A stretch of 64,000 bases of DNA from Filosporella fistucella (GCA_030077755.1 JAQJZZ010000012.1:310001-374000), one strand, 5' to 3'. Numbered from the stretch's first letter, positions 23,402-34,509 are shown. A program made the numbers and translations. The notes: generated from the sequence alone by a model not told the origin.

Positions 23402-24248
23402 ATGACTGTCTTGAACTTTTCAAACATTGCAGTCGCAACACTTGCTCTTATCTGCACAGCAGTAAAAGCATACCCAACTACGACTGGCACCCTTAATGAG
23501 AGGACCGATGCGAACGATACCAGCGTCACTACGTATATCGCATACTCAGAGCACAATACCACGCAAGAAATCGATCCCGATACACTTGAATGGGTGGTGA
23601 GTTTGGTATTTCTCCTGCCCAAAAAGCTATGCTAACATTCCAGGATATCTCCAATGATCCCGGAGCCGAAAACCGGGCATGCGATCCAATGGTCTGTGGA
23701 GCATGCAGAATAGTGCGCGAAGTTTCTGTAACTACCGATAGCACCGGTACCTGGTGGTCTGACTGGTGTCGGGTTGCTGGTCTCACGACCAATTCAAAAG
23801 GACAAACTGTCGGCGTGGCACAAACTATGATGCAGACTACGACTGTTTCTGCTGAGATTTCCATCTCGCCTCCTATGCTCAAGAGCTTGCAAGCAAAAGT
23901 TGGATGGCAAGTGTCCAATAGTGTTGGCTGGAACCGAGACTATGGATGCTACAACTGGGATGGCGTTGCTCATGGTCTTTGGCTGCAGGAGAATATTGGA
24001 TGGAGCTGGCAGACAGTTACTGAGACCATTAGACAGGAGGGTCGTGGATGGTATGTCTTCTTCTTCTCATCATATGGCAGACCACTCACAAAATATACAG
24101 TGGACGTGCTCCTGTCAAGAAAGTGAAGCATGTTGAGATCAACTTTCCTGATCCAAACAAAACTGGCTTCCGTGAGTTTCAATCTCACTGCGATTGGGAT
24201 GTCAAGGGAGGCCGAACTTGCGATATGAAGAATTCCAAGCACATTTGA
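23402..24248 (+). CDS. Secreted cysteine-rich protein of unknown family
   Basis: Exons 23402-23596, 23644-24050 and 24101-24248 join in frame to 249 aa. The start has a clear signal peptide (basic-free n-region, hydrophobic VATLALICTAVKA, likely cleavage after AKA). The mature part carries about nine Cys (CDPMVCGACRIV, SDWCRV, YGCYNWD, SHCDWD, RTCDM) and many Trp/Gly residues, with a Thr-rich middle around AQTMMQTTTVSAEISI. I recognise no domain. Size, secretion signal and Cys content make it a candidate effector or wall-associated protein. Splice sites are canonical and the coding frame is intact. Confidence 0.7.
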
Positions 24249-25328
24249 TTGCTTCGCTAGTAATCATGACCGTCTCTTGATTTCTGTATATATCTCTGGA
24301 AGATACATATGGCATTCGAGGAGGGAGGACCCTTGAGAGGGTATTCTGTTGCATTGGGATCGGAGTTTGGTCAGCATATAGAAGTTAGAATTTTCCGATT
24401 TTTGCATTTGTGGAGCTTAGCATATATGGAAAAATGAAAAGGATATTTTTCTGGTACTTTGAAGAACTTTAGGCTGTGCTTGAATTCTGGTAGAGAAATA
24501 TCGTCTGGCCACAATCGCTGAGGAGGGGCGCCGAATACTCAAACAACACTCCCCTCAACATGACCCGTAAGCCGCTCCATGCTATATGATTATAGATGGA
24601 CCACTTCCCTATGTTTCGTATCTGATTTCCTAAGACGTTGTCCATTGCCATCCAAACGAGCATTGATAGGTACATTCTTAATTTACCCCGCCCCCTTTTC
24701 CAAGCGAGATGCCCTTGTTTCTCATTCCTCCACTACACTCTCTCATCGATACGAGCATGACTCACCTGAATCAACTCTCCCTCGATACTGCCAACATAGT
24801 TCCACAGGGCTGACATAGTAACAAGGATCTCCGAGTCAGACAAGCAGCCTCTGCTTGCCAATGAAGTTGCGAGCGCTTTTACTCGCAGTGATTTCAATTC
24901 CCAACATTGCTTATTCCACCAAGCTTTAGCAGCCACGTGAGAAACGCTTGATAGCTGTCAGAAAGCTTTCTTACTCTCGGGATATCAGGGCTATGGCTTG
25001 GGAGTGCCAAGAAAGGCGCGGCTCAAAACGGCGAGCAAGGCCTATTCTTTTCCAGAATAAAATCAAACCTGGATTATCGCTTACTTGTGGCTGAATTATT
25101 GTTGCGTCTCCGAATTACCGCGGCGTATCGGCGTATCTTTCCTTCATAGACGCTTTTGTATCTCACTACATCCTAATATGAGCAAAGACTGCGAAGAAAG
25201 AGCTGTTCCTTGCAATCCCGGCGTTGCAAGATTCATCACCTGAATTTAATTTCACATGCAAGGCTTAGACATAATGGACGTCATGCTACTAAAGAGTTTT
25301 ATCTAATCTTCTGATATTGGAGCAACAG
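24249..25328. other. Intergenic region
   Basis: About 1.1 kb with no convincing gene. Frames at 24469-24936 on both strands are short and unsupported. It also holds the position where the lost first exon of the carbonic anhydrase pseudogene should be. Confidence 0.45.
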
Positions 25329-26159
25329 ATCTGAGTGCTCGAAATGAAGGAGGTGACTGGACCTACGCCACCGATAATGCGTGGCATCTAAATCACGGTC
25401 TTACGTCCTTCTCTCACTTCTTGTTATTCGACTTACTCAGAATATCACAGACTACGAAACGTGCCAAACAGGCTCCACACAGTCACCCATCTTTCTACCC
25501 TCGGGAAAATACTCCAAAACCCACAAGCCGAATTTCCACTACGATATCCCAATATCTGGCTCGCTTTAAACCTGGGGCTATGGTGCATCTTTCGCACTAA
25601 ACTTTACAAATGGGGTTGACATAACTGGTAACCCATCGTTCATGTTTGATGACGAAACAATATATCTGAAGCCCTGGGTACGCGATTCCATGCAGTAATT
25701 GGTTTTCCATTACTCACAGACTAACGAAATCAGCACACTCAGGCTCCATCCGAACATTCCATCTCCGGCAATCACGCACACGCCGAGATCCATCTCGTAC
25801 ACGCTGATTCCACTGGAAACCCCCGTGGCGTCGTCGGCATCCCTGTCAATCCATCTACCAAAACCACCTCTGAATTCTTCACCCACTTCTTGTCCGCAAT
25901 CCCAGCTCATGCATCGACTTCCAAAGTCGCGATCGAACAATTAAAAATGGGTGATCTGTTGAATGAAGTTGGGTATTTGAAGAGGTTCTGGACGTACAAG
26001 GGAAGTTTGACGACTTCACCTTGCACTGAGGGTATCAGATGGTGGGCCAGTGGGAAGACTTTGGAGGTTAGTTATGAGCAGATGAGTGAGCTGTTAGCTG
26101 TAAGTGCGTACTGGTCTAGGAGAACGCAGATGCTTTGGGGACATGAGATTGGTGTTTAG
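25329..26159 (+). pseudogene. Alpha-carbonic anhydrase pseudogene
   Basis: Pieces in order: GGDWTYATDNAWHLNH (about 25350-25395), then after an intron-like gap DYETCQTGSTQSPIFLPSG (family: CxTGxxQSPIxL), TWGYGASFALNF, KPW, then after a second intron APSEHSISGNHAHAEIHLVHAD and WTYKGSLTTSPCTEGIRWW, ending QMLWGHEIGV. The frame is closed by a TAA at 25567-25569 just before TWGYG. No signal-peptide exon or start codon is found upstream. In the zinc site, the second His of the HxH pair before APSEH appears to be Gln (HTQAPSEH), although this depends on the acceptor chosen. The TAA fits a former CAA codon. The ancestral enzyme would have been a secreted carbonate dehydratase. Confidence 0.72.
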
Positions 26160-26883
26160 GGTTGAAAGGTCGTAAGAGAGGTAGAGATTTAAGTTGGTTG
26201 ACTGGATGATGAATCAATTTCCTGCAAATTTCCGGTTTATACTAGTATAAAAACTTTGGAAAGGAATTGTAGAATATAATATATAGTCAATGTTCTAGGG
26301 GCTTTAATAATTGTATTAAAAGTGCAAAGAGAAATAAGGAATGCTTATATCGCTATAAGTTTTAAAGACTTCGGGATATTCTTCTACTACTTATACTCCG
26401 AAAACAAACTCGAGACTCTACCCTATGATAAATATCTATTATATTTTGGTACTATGCATTATATTAGAAACCCTAGGGATAGACTAGAGACTATAGATCT
26501 AGCCCTCTATACGTATACTTAGGACATTTCATTATATTCAAAATTCAAAGCTTGAATGTCTAAATGCATTTAATAAAAATCTACGAAACGAAAGCTGATC
26601 TCCCCTTTTATTTATTCTCCTCTCATATCCCAACTCGTTGAGTGCAAGATCCAACTACCACCTATCCCAAACTGTTGAAGTTTGAAAAATTCTCTTGTAC
26701 CATATGTGCAGAATCGTGAAAAACATCGCGTTGCCACCCAGATCGCTAAGGGGCCCAGGGGCAGGGGTATCTCGGAAAACATCGATGATTATGAGAAAAC
26801 CATGCAGAAAGAGTGGAAAGTAATGAATCGAAAGGCTGTTGATGTCGTAGATATTAGCAACATTTTCTTGGGGGGGGATTTGA
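26160..26883. other. AT-rich intergenic region
   Basis: The part from about 26165 to 26530 is visibly richer in A and T than its surroundings, with many TATA/ATAT steps. It contains only a meaningless 66-codon frame and could be a decayed repeat. The remainder is 3' flank of the 805-aa gene. Confidence 0.4.
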
Positions 26884-29301
26884 CTATGCGCCGCTTCCGA
26901 TGGTCTCTGCATTCTTCTTCTTCTTATTGCGCTGGCGACGCTTTTTTTCCCTTGCGGCAAAGGCTTTGGATGAAGTTTCGAGAACGGAAATGGATGACGA
27001 CAGGGTTACCGGAGCTGTACTATGGTGACCAGCTTGAGGTGTCTGAAATCCTTGTGAAGGAGGAGCACTGGTATTGATATAGCATGATGGGCCAGCAACT
27101 CCACTGGGAGGTGGACGAAAACCTTGAAATTCAGAGTATCGAATGACAACCGGCTCCTCTGGCTCTGAGTTCTGAGTTGCAGCCTTCTTGCCTTTGGCCT
27201 TTTTGCCACTTTTTGATTCCATCTCCTCTTGTTTATTTGCCGCAGAAATAATCTCAGCTCGCTTCTTCTCGAGTTGTTTCATAGCCCATTCATTGTCGGT
27301 GACGCTGACGGGATCCGTCACATTACCTTGGCGGAACAGGATGTCCCAATCTGTAAAATGTAGATCGTAGAAAGGCAAAACATGGAAGAGTTGAGTTAGG
27401 TTGAGAGGCATTCTTTGAGAAGGTGGAATGACCATGAGAATATTGACTTCCTGCAAGGATGGAAATCCATTTAGGTACTGCACAAACTCCTGAAGGAATT
27501 TGTGAGAGACAGTCTGCAAGTTAGGATTCTCAGGAAGAGGTCGAAGCACTCCAGCGGCGTGAGAAGTACCTATGAAAGGAGCATATGATTGAGAATGCCC
27601 TTGTTCAGTTTCGGGAAAGACGAGGACGACAGTCAAGTGAAGACAGAGTTGACGGAAATCCTCTCCTAGTGAGGCGATGATCTCGATGACATTGCCCCTA
27701 GGCTCTGGCTGAGATAGACTAGCTGAGTCTTTCAGGCGGGGATCAAAGGGGAAATTCGCTCCCTCGTGTAGGGTTGTTTCATTGCCTCTATTCGGAGGTC
27801 CCGAATGAAACTTGGCAGTGGACAATGCTCCTTCTTGAGCGACGTGGCCAAGACCTTTAGCCTCAACGATTGTTGCTGTCGTTGTGTCTAGTCGACTCTG
27901 TTTCGTGGTTTTGCTGGCGCGCACGCGCTTCTTGTTCTTGTTCTTTGTCTTTTTTTTAACATCCCCAGAATTGTCTTTGATGTCAAAGTCCACTTCTTCC
28001 TTCTCGATAGAGTCATATGTGATGTTAATTCTGACACTAACATAGTTCTCTTTCAAAAATGCCCTCTTGTCTTCTTTGGTCATTGATAAGAAGTCTTTGG
28101 TGAAATCGTAAACTTCCGGAGCGAATATTCGGTGAAAAGATCGCCTTGGCTCTGCAGGTATTCTACCCAAGGATGGTCCATTTCGCACAACGACCAGCAC
28201 ACAGTTACGAACAATTCCTTGAGAGTTAATTAAGATGTCTTTCTTTGACATGTCTTCCCGCTCCAGATGTTGGGTTGTTGTTGGTCTGAAGAAATGCTGT
28301 GTTGGTTGTATAGAAAAATTGTTTACCTTCCGGTTGGGCTTGGCTTTCGACTTTCTCAGCTGTGGGTTGATTCCCTGGAGATGTCTGCTTCCCTGGAAGT
28401 AGTTGCTTTCTTGCATTGTGTGCAACATTGAATTCTGATATGAGTTGAGAGAAAATTTTGGTAGAGGGAACCCCCAGTTGCTGTTGAGCATATTAAACAT
28501 CTGACTCTCTGCTTGATCCGAAGGTCCAGGGGAGAAGTTGAAATAGTCCGAGTCTACGAACGAGGCAACTAGCGAAGGAATGAATGGTGCAGCATTTGCC
28601 TTTAGTCGGGATTGAGGTTGCTTCTGTGGGGAACCAGCCGTGGTAGGACTATCACTAAGCAACGAGGAAATTTGCCGAACGTGATTGTGGCTTCCAATTG
28701 TCGAAGGCAAAGATGGTTGAATAACTTTCAGGGAGGTTGCAATAGGAGCCATTGTGTTGCTCTCGCCATCGTTAGGGATTTGATTGTTCTGAATCGACCG
28801 TGATAAAGGGCTAGGAGATCCCAGTGGTGACATGCTATCAGCGAATCTGCTCCGAGTTGTTTGAGTGACCTGGAGAAAGCGTAGTGAAGGGCTGATAGAT
28901 GAAATAGATGCCAAATGACTGCTTTTTCCATTGTAAATTTTTTGGGCGGATTGAACTGGCATTGAACTGGGGCTGCTGTTTGATGATGGTTCAATTGTCC
29001 ATTTCCCGAGGTCATCCGCTGTGGCCTTTTGTAGAGCCTGAATGAATTGCATCGTAGGGCTAGGATAATTCATCAATGTTGGCGTCTGAGTCTTTACCGC
29101 TGTGAATCTGCTGGACTCTGCATCTTCGGCTTTTGGAGTCGATTGTGCGGGCTGTGACAGAGTACTAACTACTCTCATCCTGCTGCTGTGTGCATCACGT
29201 GCAAGCTGAATAGCCTGCATGAAGCTCGCAGCCGCAGTCGGTGGCTCTTTGCTGCCATCATTTTCTGCGGTCAGAGAATGACCAGTATGGCCTGGCGTCA
29301 T
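26884..29301 (-). CDS. 805-aa orphan protein, low complexity with a basic C-terminal tail
   Basis: A single intronless frame from the ATG at 29301 (MTPGHTGHSLTAENDGSK). The N-terminal 350 residues are Ser/Pro/Gln-rich and include repeated motifs of the type PTMQFIQALQKA, PSLRFLQVTQ and AASFMQAIQLA, three related short helices. A more ordered part follows (NCVLVVVRNGPSLGRIPAEPRRSFHRIFAPEVYDF, and VNILMVIPPSQRMPLNLTQLFHVLPFYDLHF). Two Lys-rich stretches (KKKTKNKNKKRVRASK and the terminal REKKRRQRNKKKKN) look like nuclear localisation signals. I do not recognise a family. The sequence just upstream of the start is AG-bounded (TTTACAG near 29338), so a leader intron may exist and would run into the repeat array. 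Confidence 0.6.
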   Translation of the reverse strand: MTPGHTGHSLTAENDGSKEPPTAAASFMQAIQLARDAHSSRMRVVSTLSQPAQSTPKAEDAESSRFTAVKTQTPTLMNYPSPTMQFIQALQKATADDLGKWTIEPSSNSSPSSMPVQSAQKIYNGKSSHLASISSISPSLRFLQVTQTTRSRFADSMSPLGSPSPLSRSIQNNQIPNDGESNTMAPIATSLKVIQPSLPSTIGSHNHVRQISSLLSDSPTTAGSPQKQPQSRLKANAAPFIPSLVASFVDSDYFNFSPGPSDQAESQMFNMLNSNWGFPLPKFSLNSYQNSMLHTMQESNYFQGSRHLQGINPQLRKSKAKPNRKVNNFSIQPTQHFFRPTTTQHLEREDMSKKDILINSQGIVRNCVLVVVRNGPSLGRIPAEPRRSFHRIFAPEVYDFTKDFLSMTKEDKRAFLKENYVSVRINITYDSIEKEEVDFDIKDNSGDVKKKTKNKNKKRVRASKTTKQSRLDTTTATIVEAKGLGHVAQEGALSTAKFHSGPPNRGNETTLHEGANFPFDPRLKDSASLSQPEPRGNVIEIIASLGEDFRQLCLHLTVVLVFPETEQGHSQSYAPFIGTSHAAGVLRPLPENPNLQTVSHKFLQEFVQYLNGFPSLQEVNILMVIPPSQRMPLNLTQLFHVLPFYDLHFTDWDILFRQGNVTDPVSVTDNEWAMKQLEKKRAEIISAANKQEEMESKSGKKAKGKKAATQNSEPEEPVVIRYSEFQGFRPPPSGVAGPSCYINTSAPPSQGFQTPQAGHHSTAPVTLSSSISVLETSSKAFAAREKKRRQRNKKKKNAETIGSGA

Positions 29302-29458
29302 TTCGAACCGGTACTCCTAATGGCTCTTCAGACTGTAAAGAATGTTAGAACAATGTTATATGCAAGGACGGAGATTTTGGGTAAATGTTGTAACGATGGA
29401 CAAAAAAGTTGAAAGGAGAGAGGGTTTATATAGGCATGAGAAAACCAGATTGCCCCAT

Positions 29459-31377
29459 CGTTCTTTCGATTTTTGGAAAATCCCTATTGAGGAGAGGGTG
29501 AATCCGCTCATTAAGAGTCGCCCCTTCGGTTCTGGGAGAAGATCTCGAATTCGACGCCCTGAGTCAAGCATCGCTCTTTCGATTTTCAGAAAATGTATAT
29601 CCATCAAATGGACAATCCATAGCATTGTTATTGCACTTCATGCTTTGGGAGAAATCCATTGATGATATCCGCTCCACCTGATTTCGATCTTTGATATTTG
29701 GAAAAAGATTCTGAAAATATGGTTAAATCAATATAGCCATAATAATGTATTTGGATATGGGAGAAAATCACCAATGACATCCACAATAACGACATCGTAC
29801 TTTCGATATTTCGAAATTCTTCTCAGAAAGAAGGATAAATCCAGAGCTTGTCATTGCACCTTCGATTTCATGGAGAACGCTCCTGATAGAAGTCGCTGAG
29901 TCTGACATTGTTCTTTGAAACACTGAGAAATATATCCTTGGAAATTGGTGAATTGAAATACTGAAAATGATCCTTTGATCTCAGGAGATCGATGCTAGTG
30001 AGACGAGCGATTTTCAAATCGGTCTTTCCCCTGTATAGATTAGAATATAAATGATATAGATGAATACAGATGCCTATATTGCACCTTTTAATCTGGGAGA
30101 GCTTCATCAAAATCATTGATCAATCCACTTTTATTCTTTCAAGATTGGATATTGGGGATTTGTTGTGTAGATGGACACAGATCCCATGATCGCCCCTCTG
30201 GTACTTGGAAGAATGATTGACTAAATGATTCTCCAATGAAGATGCAAGGATTAATAAAGAATGACACAAGTACCGTGTCAGAAAATGAGTGAAGTAGTTT
30301 TGACAAGAAAAAGTATAAGAAGGCTGAAAATAGGAGAGAAAAAAAGGATTTTGCAGCTTCCTGTTCGTACATTCGATTTGGGGAAGAGCTTCCATTGACC
30401 TGGTGGATGCCCGCAAAATGCGAACTCAATGTTACCTGAATGCTAAAAGCAAAGCTTGAACATAAGAAATTAATATGAAGGAAAGTTGTTATGCCAAAAA
30501 TATATGAAAATGCCAAGCTGTGGTGGTCGTACCTGCGATATCAGGACAGCTGTCTCCTTTCTGTCTCCTGCTTTTGTATTTCCAGTCAAGCGAAGTTTTG
30601 ATTGATATCTGTGAAATAGTCAAATATCAGCCCATGAAAAAATTCGTCAAAACGATCATCATGTCGGGAGATATGAAATACCGAGCCATAGCAGGTCGTA
30701 CCTTCGATAATGGGACAAATACTCCTCTTCTCTTCTCTTCCTCGTGGCTTTCTTCAAATAGGATTAGAGGAAGTCTTCTGTGACCCCTGTGACGCAGAGA
30801 ATGTTAGCATGTATGAAAACATTGTGAACAAAGTTGATGTGTGGTAAAAAATATATACACCAAGATGTCGATCGTACCTTCGATATTGGGAATGCTCCTC
30901 TTCTATTCTCCTCTTCGTGGCTTTCTTCAAATAGGAAGTATTCTGTGGCTCTTTTGACGCAGAGAATGTTAGAATGCATTGAAACATTGGAAAGAAAGCT
31001 GTTGTGTGGAAAGAATATATAATACCAAGATGTTGATCGTACCTTCGATGTTGGGACATATGTTCCTCATCTACATTTCCACGTGGCTATCTCCAAATAC
31101 GATAACCCCTGTGACACAAAGAATATTAACATGTATGAAAAGATTGTGAACGAAGTTGTTGTTTTTAAGAGAGTATATACCACCGGGAGATGTCAGGTCG
31201 TACCTTCGATATTGGACAGATGCTCCTCTTTTTTTCTCCCCCTCCTAGCTTTCTCAAATATGATGACCCCTGTGAGACAAAGAATGTTACCATGTATACA
31301 AGATTGTGAAAAAAGTTGTTGTTTTGGAAGAATATATATATTACTAAGCGATGTCAGATCGTACCTTCGATTTCCGG
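29459..31377 (-). repeat. Array of diverged tandem repeats with a conserved splice-like core
   Basis: On the minus strand the motif CCCAATATCGAAGGTACGATC recurs with variation. Clear copies, given as plus-strand coordinates, are near 31357-31377, 31197-31217, 31035-31055, 30870-30890, 30694-30715, 30526-30546, 30364-30384, 30078-30098, 29852-29873, 29793-29813, 29571-29589, 29517-29537 and 29459-29476. The five or six copies at high coordinates are 160-176 bases apart and share the whole unit. On the minus strand each unit reads like an exon of 65-85 nt ending ATCGAAG, a GTACGA donor, a GCTAACATTCT branch site and a CACAG acceptor. Copies at lower coordinates are 54-59 or about 110 apart and much more diverged. 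Confidence 0.75.
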
Positions 31378-31552
31378 ACACCGTCACACCCCCAAAACTA
31401 AGCAATACCCTCCTCGTTGAAACCTCCGAACTTTAACCAAGATGAGGGGCAACAGTGAAACCCTCGGGATCAATTCGACTGATTCTTGGGCCGATATTGG
31501 AATCCAAGACGTGGTGACGATGGGAGGTGTCGCTTCGTGATGAGCTCCGTTT

Positions 31553-31860
31553 TCAATGTTCCAAAACCTCCTTGAGCACTTTCCAAAAATTGAGCGAGTC
31601 GCCGCGCTTTGGCTTGTGTAGCACACACGAAGGATCTTCGAATGGTGCCGATAGTCTGCCGTGAAGCGAGTATGCAAAAAGAGTTGGGTTGACAATGAGA
31701 ATTGCGAGATTGAGAGGGTCGAGGATTGTGTTGATTGTTGCCCACCAAACTTTTTGCGATCCGTGTAATTGAATCGATATGTGCAACCGAAAGGCTCGAA
31801 ACTCAAGCGCCAAGTGCTTGCAAAGAACTTTAAGCGCTTGCGATGGCTTCTCGAGCAGAG
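31553..31860 (-). pseudogene. Possible gene remnant
   Basis: An open minus-strand stretch of about 100 codons (KVALLEKPSQALKVL, HLALEFRAFRLHISIQL, VWWATINTILDPLNLAIL) has protein-like composition and amphipathic pattern but no start codon or family match. It ends at 31553. It could be a decayed gene end, or an upstream exon of the repeat locus next to it. Low confidence. Confidence 0.25.
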
Positions 31861-32524
31861 CGACTTTGGGAGTTGACTTGAGGAATCCACTTCAGCAGGT
31901 AGGATGCTGGTGCAAGATAATAATACTTAAAAGCACTTCTCGGTGTCAATAGGTGTCAGCAAAGACTATCCATCTTCAGTAATGGAGATGATGTGCCTTT
32001 GTAGATAGTGCTTAGTTGCTGAGTTTGAATTATTTACAAAAGTCAATATTGCTGTGGGAGAGGGCATTCTTATAGAGGAGAGACAAATTGGCTTGGAATG
32101 CACTCGAACTCTACTTGGTTCCTTTCAATTGAGTCATCAAGCCTGCTTCGAAGGCGAGTTGGTATAGGGGAGGGATTCTAAGAAGCCGGTCAAGGGCCCA
32201 AATAGAAACAATTTCAACGAATGAGTACAGTGGATAGCATCAGAAGTACACGGACAAGAAAACAGATTAAGCAAACTGCAAACAAATTTTGGCGACAAAA
32301 CAGCAATAGGACTTCCAACCATCACAGCCAAGAGAGACTCGGATGGTGAGTTGGATAGTCTAACTATCCTCTCGAATTGGACAATGGAAGAGGAAAATTA
32401 CACAAAATCAAAAATCAAATTTCACTAGATTTGTTGTACCGAAATACTCCCAAGTGCCCTCCATTTTCCCCAGGATCCTGGTATATCTTTTCATTCAACG
32501 CCTATTCCATATAAATTCATACAT
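31861..32524. other. Intergenic region
   Basis: Sequence between the possible remnant and the 3' end of the PhoD-like gene. No supported gene, RNA or repeat. Confidence 0.45.
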
Positions 32525-34509
32525 CTATCCCCACAATGCATCCTTACCCCAGCGCTTGCCAGAAATCGACGGAGGTGAAAGAAGGACGGAGGACCACGCT
32601 TCAACACCGTCAACATATAAACGGAACTTCAAGATGCTCTGGTCGCTTGAAGCATTCTCAATGGTAATAGCACCCAGCTTGGAATTGCCATTTGGTATGT
32701 ACCTGCAATCAAATTAGCTATACTCCTACAGAGGGCGAACACAACATACTTCACCATGACGTCTTCCTCATCGGTTTGTCGATAGGTTGGGGTTGGTAGC
32801 CAAAATTGGCTCAATGGACTTGTGGAAAATTCGTTCACTGTCGCGCTAATTGGCCACCTACCTCCTGCCGGCGGAGGAAAGGCTGTTGCCGCAAACTCGT
32901 GTCTGTCTCCAGAGAGAACCACAACTCCAACACCACCGCGAAGTCCCACATCCCACATAGCTTCGAGTATTTTTTGACGCTCATCGAGATAACCTGCCCA
33001 CGTATCAAGGCTATTCACCCGCCAATTCTTGGTGAACGGGATGCTAGAGGCCACGATTTTCCATTTCACGCCTCTAGGTTCGGGCTTTTGAAGGAAAGCC
33101 AACAGGTCAGCCAATTGCTCTGGACCAAGCATGGACTTCTCGGTACTATTGACATCCAATTCGGTGGAAGAATCTCTGTAAGTTCTAGTATCCATCATGA
33201 AAAAGGTTGCTGGACCTTGTGTAAACTCGAAATATGTCGCATCTTGGCGAGGAGTGTTATAAGTACCAGCTTGTCTTGCCCTAGGTGGGTTTACCGATGT
33301 TTGGTAGTTGTGCCATGGGTCTGCAGCAGCCCTGTAAACGCCTGTTGTATTGCCATCCCAATCATTTGCAATCTCGTGGTCATCCAGAACGTGGATCCAG
33401 CTAAGATTCTGACCTACTGAAGGCCAATCAGGAGAAGCATAAACCTGTCGATATTCTCTTCGATAATCCTCAACTGATGTCCCGAATCGTTTTGGAACAT
33501 CAATGTAGATGAAATCACCTAGGAACAGCATGAATTGTGCTCCGCCAGGAATCGACTTGATGACATTCGCCATGTGTCGGAAGCCTGGTATAGCCAAGGC
33601 ATGATTGAGAGGATTGTAAGGGAAGTGTGGCTTGATGCAGCTCGAGGTTAAAAATGTGAAGTCACCATTTTTAGACACCTGCCCGGCTTTTGGGGGAACA
33701 GTGAAAAATCCGGTATGGTTATTTGAGGTTGTCCACTGGTACGAACGGTCAGGATGATTTGGAAGAGGGAATGTGACTGCTCCAGTGTAATCAGTTTCAT
33801 TTCCAAGCATAGCAATCGTTCCGGCAGATTTCCATGCAGGATCTTCGTATGCTGCTGGTGTGTCTGCCAGTCGGTAAGAGACGAAAATGGGGAGCTGAGC
33901 AGGGTCAGGCTCTCTAATCAATATGTTTGCTTCAGTGGGGGAGACGTATCCCACACGAGCGAATGAAAGGTCGTGGCTTGGATGGTACACCTTGGCCCTG
34001 TAAAGCATATCCGTTGCAGCGAGGACAAGACCAAGATTAATCAGGAATGTCAAGAGGGACAACAGATCGGAAGTAGGGCTTGGCAAGCCAGTCAGAAGTG
34101 TCTTCCATGGTTTCGAGGACCTTTCTTCCAGTAGTAACGTTTCCTCAACATCAATTTCCTCCTCAATGTGTGTTGGTTTGTCTTCAGTAGGTAAGTTGGC
34201 AGAATGCGCAGCCGTAGATGCATAAGTTGGAGGCTGGTCTTCTACTTCTGTCTCGGTGATGGTTGCTGTTAATTTGTCGGCTAGGACATTGTATTGTGGT
34301 TGCGTGAAGAAACTGGCGATAAAGGACGGTATGTAGATTGCGAAAAGAGTATATATGATCGGAGGAAAATGCTGGTCCAGGTTAGTTGTGCATACAATTA
34401 AATACTCGATGGAGGAACGTACATGGCCTGGGATCCAGCGCAGGAAGATGTAAGTAGCTATCCTAAGCCCCACAGAGCTTATAACAGCGGCTTTGTCTTG
34501 CAGAGTCAT
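32525..34509 (-). CDS. PhoD-type metallophosphatase, membrane-anchored
   Basis: The main exon starts at the ATG at 34509. A canonical intron (GTATGT...CAG, 32749-32703) joins it to the last exon 32702-32525, which ends KRWGKDALWG. A second, 51-nt in-frame segment (34422-34372, GTACGT...CTAAC...CAG) is probably also an intron, giving about 628 aa. PhoD/PF09423 metal-site motifs are present in order: FLGDFIYID, LDDHEIANDWDG, FMMDTRTYR and SGDRHEFAATAFPP. The N-terminus has hydrophobic segments (ATYIFLRWIPG, PIIYTLFAIYIPSFIASFF, and SLLTFLINLGLVLAATDML), so the catalytic part should face the outside or a lumen. It likely hydrolyses phosphodiesters or phosphomonoesters. No sign of decay. Confidence 0.85.

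Noticed and set aside
30690..31377. KEX2-processed repeat peptide (RiPP-like) precursor
   Set aside because: Basic pairs (KRR, KKR) recur before short hydrophobic stretches in the repeat exons, but frames differ between units, one unit has a stop, and no signal peptide or modifying enzymes are nearby.
31384..31890. 168-aa minus-strand gene
   Set aside because: Ends in repeat-array sequence, overlaps other equally long frames, and has no motif or plausible start context.
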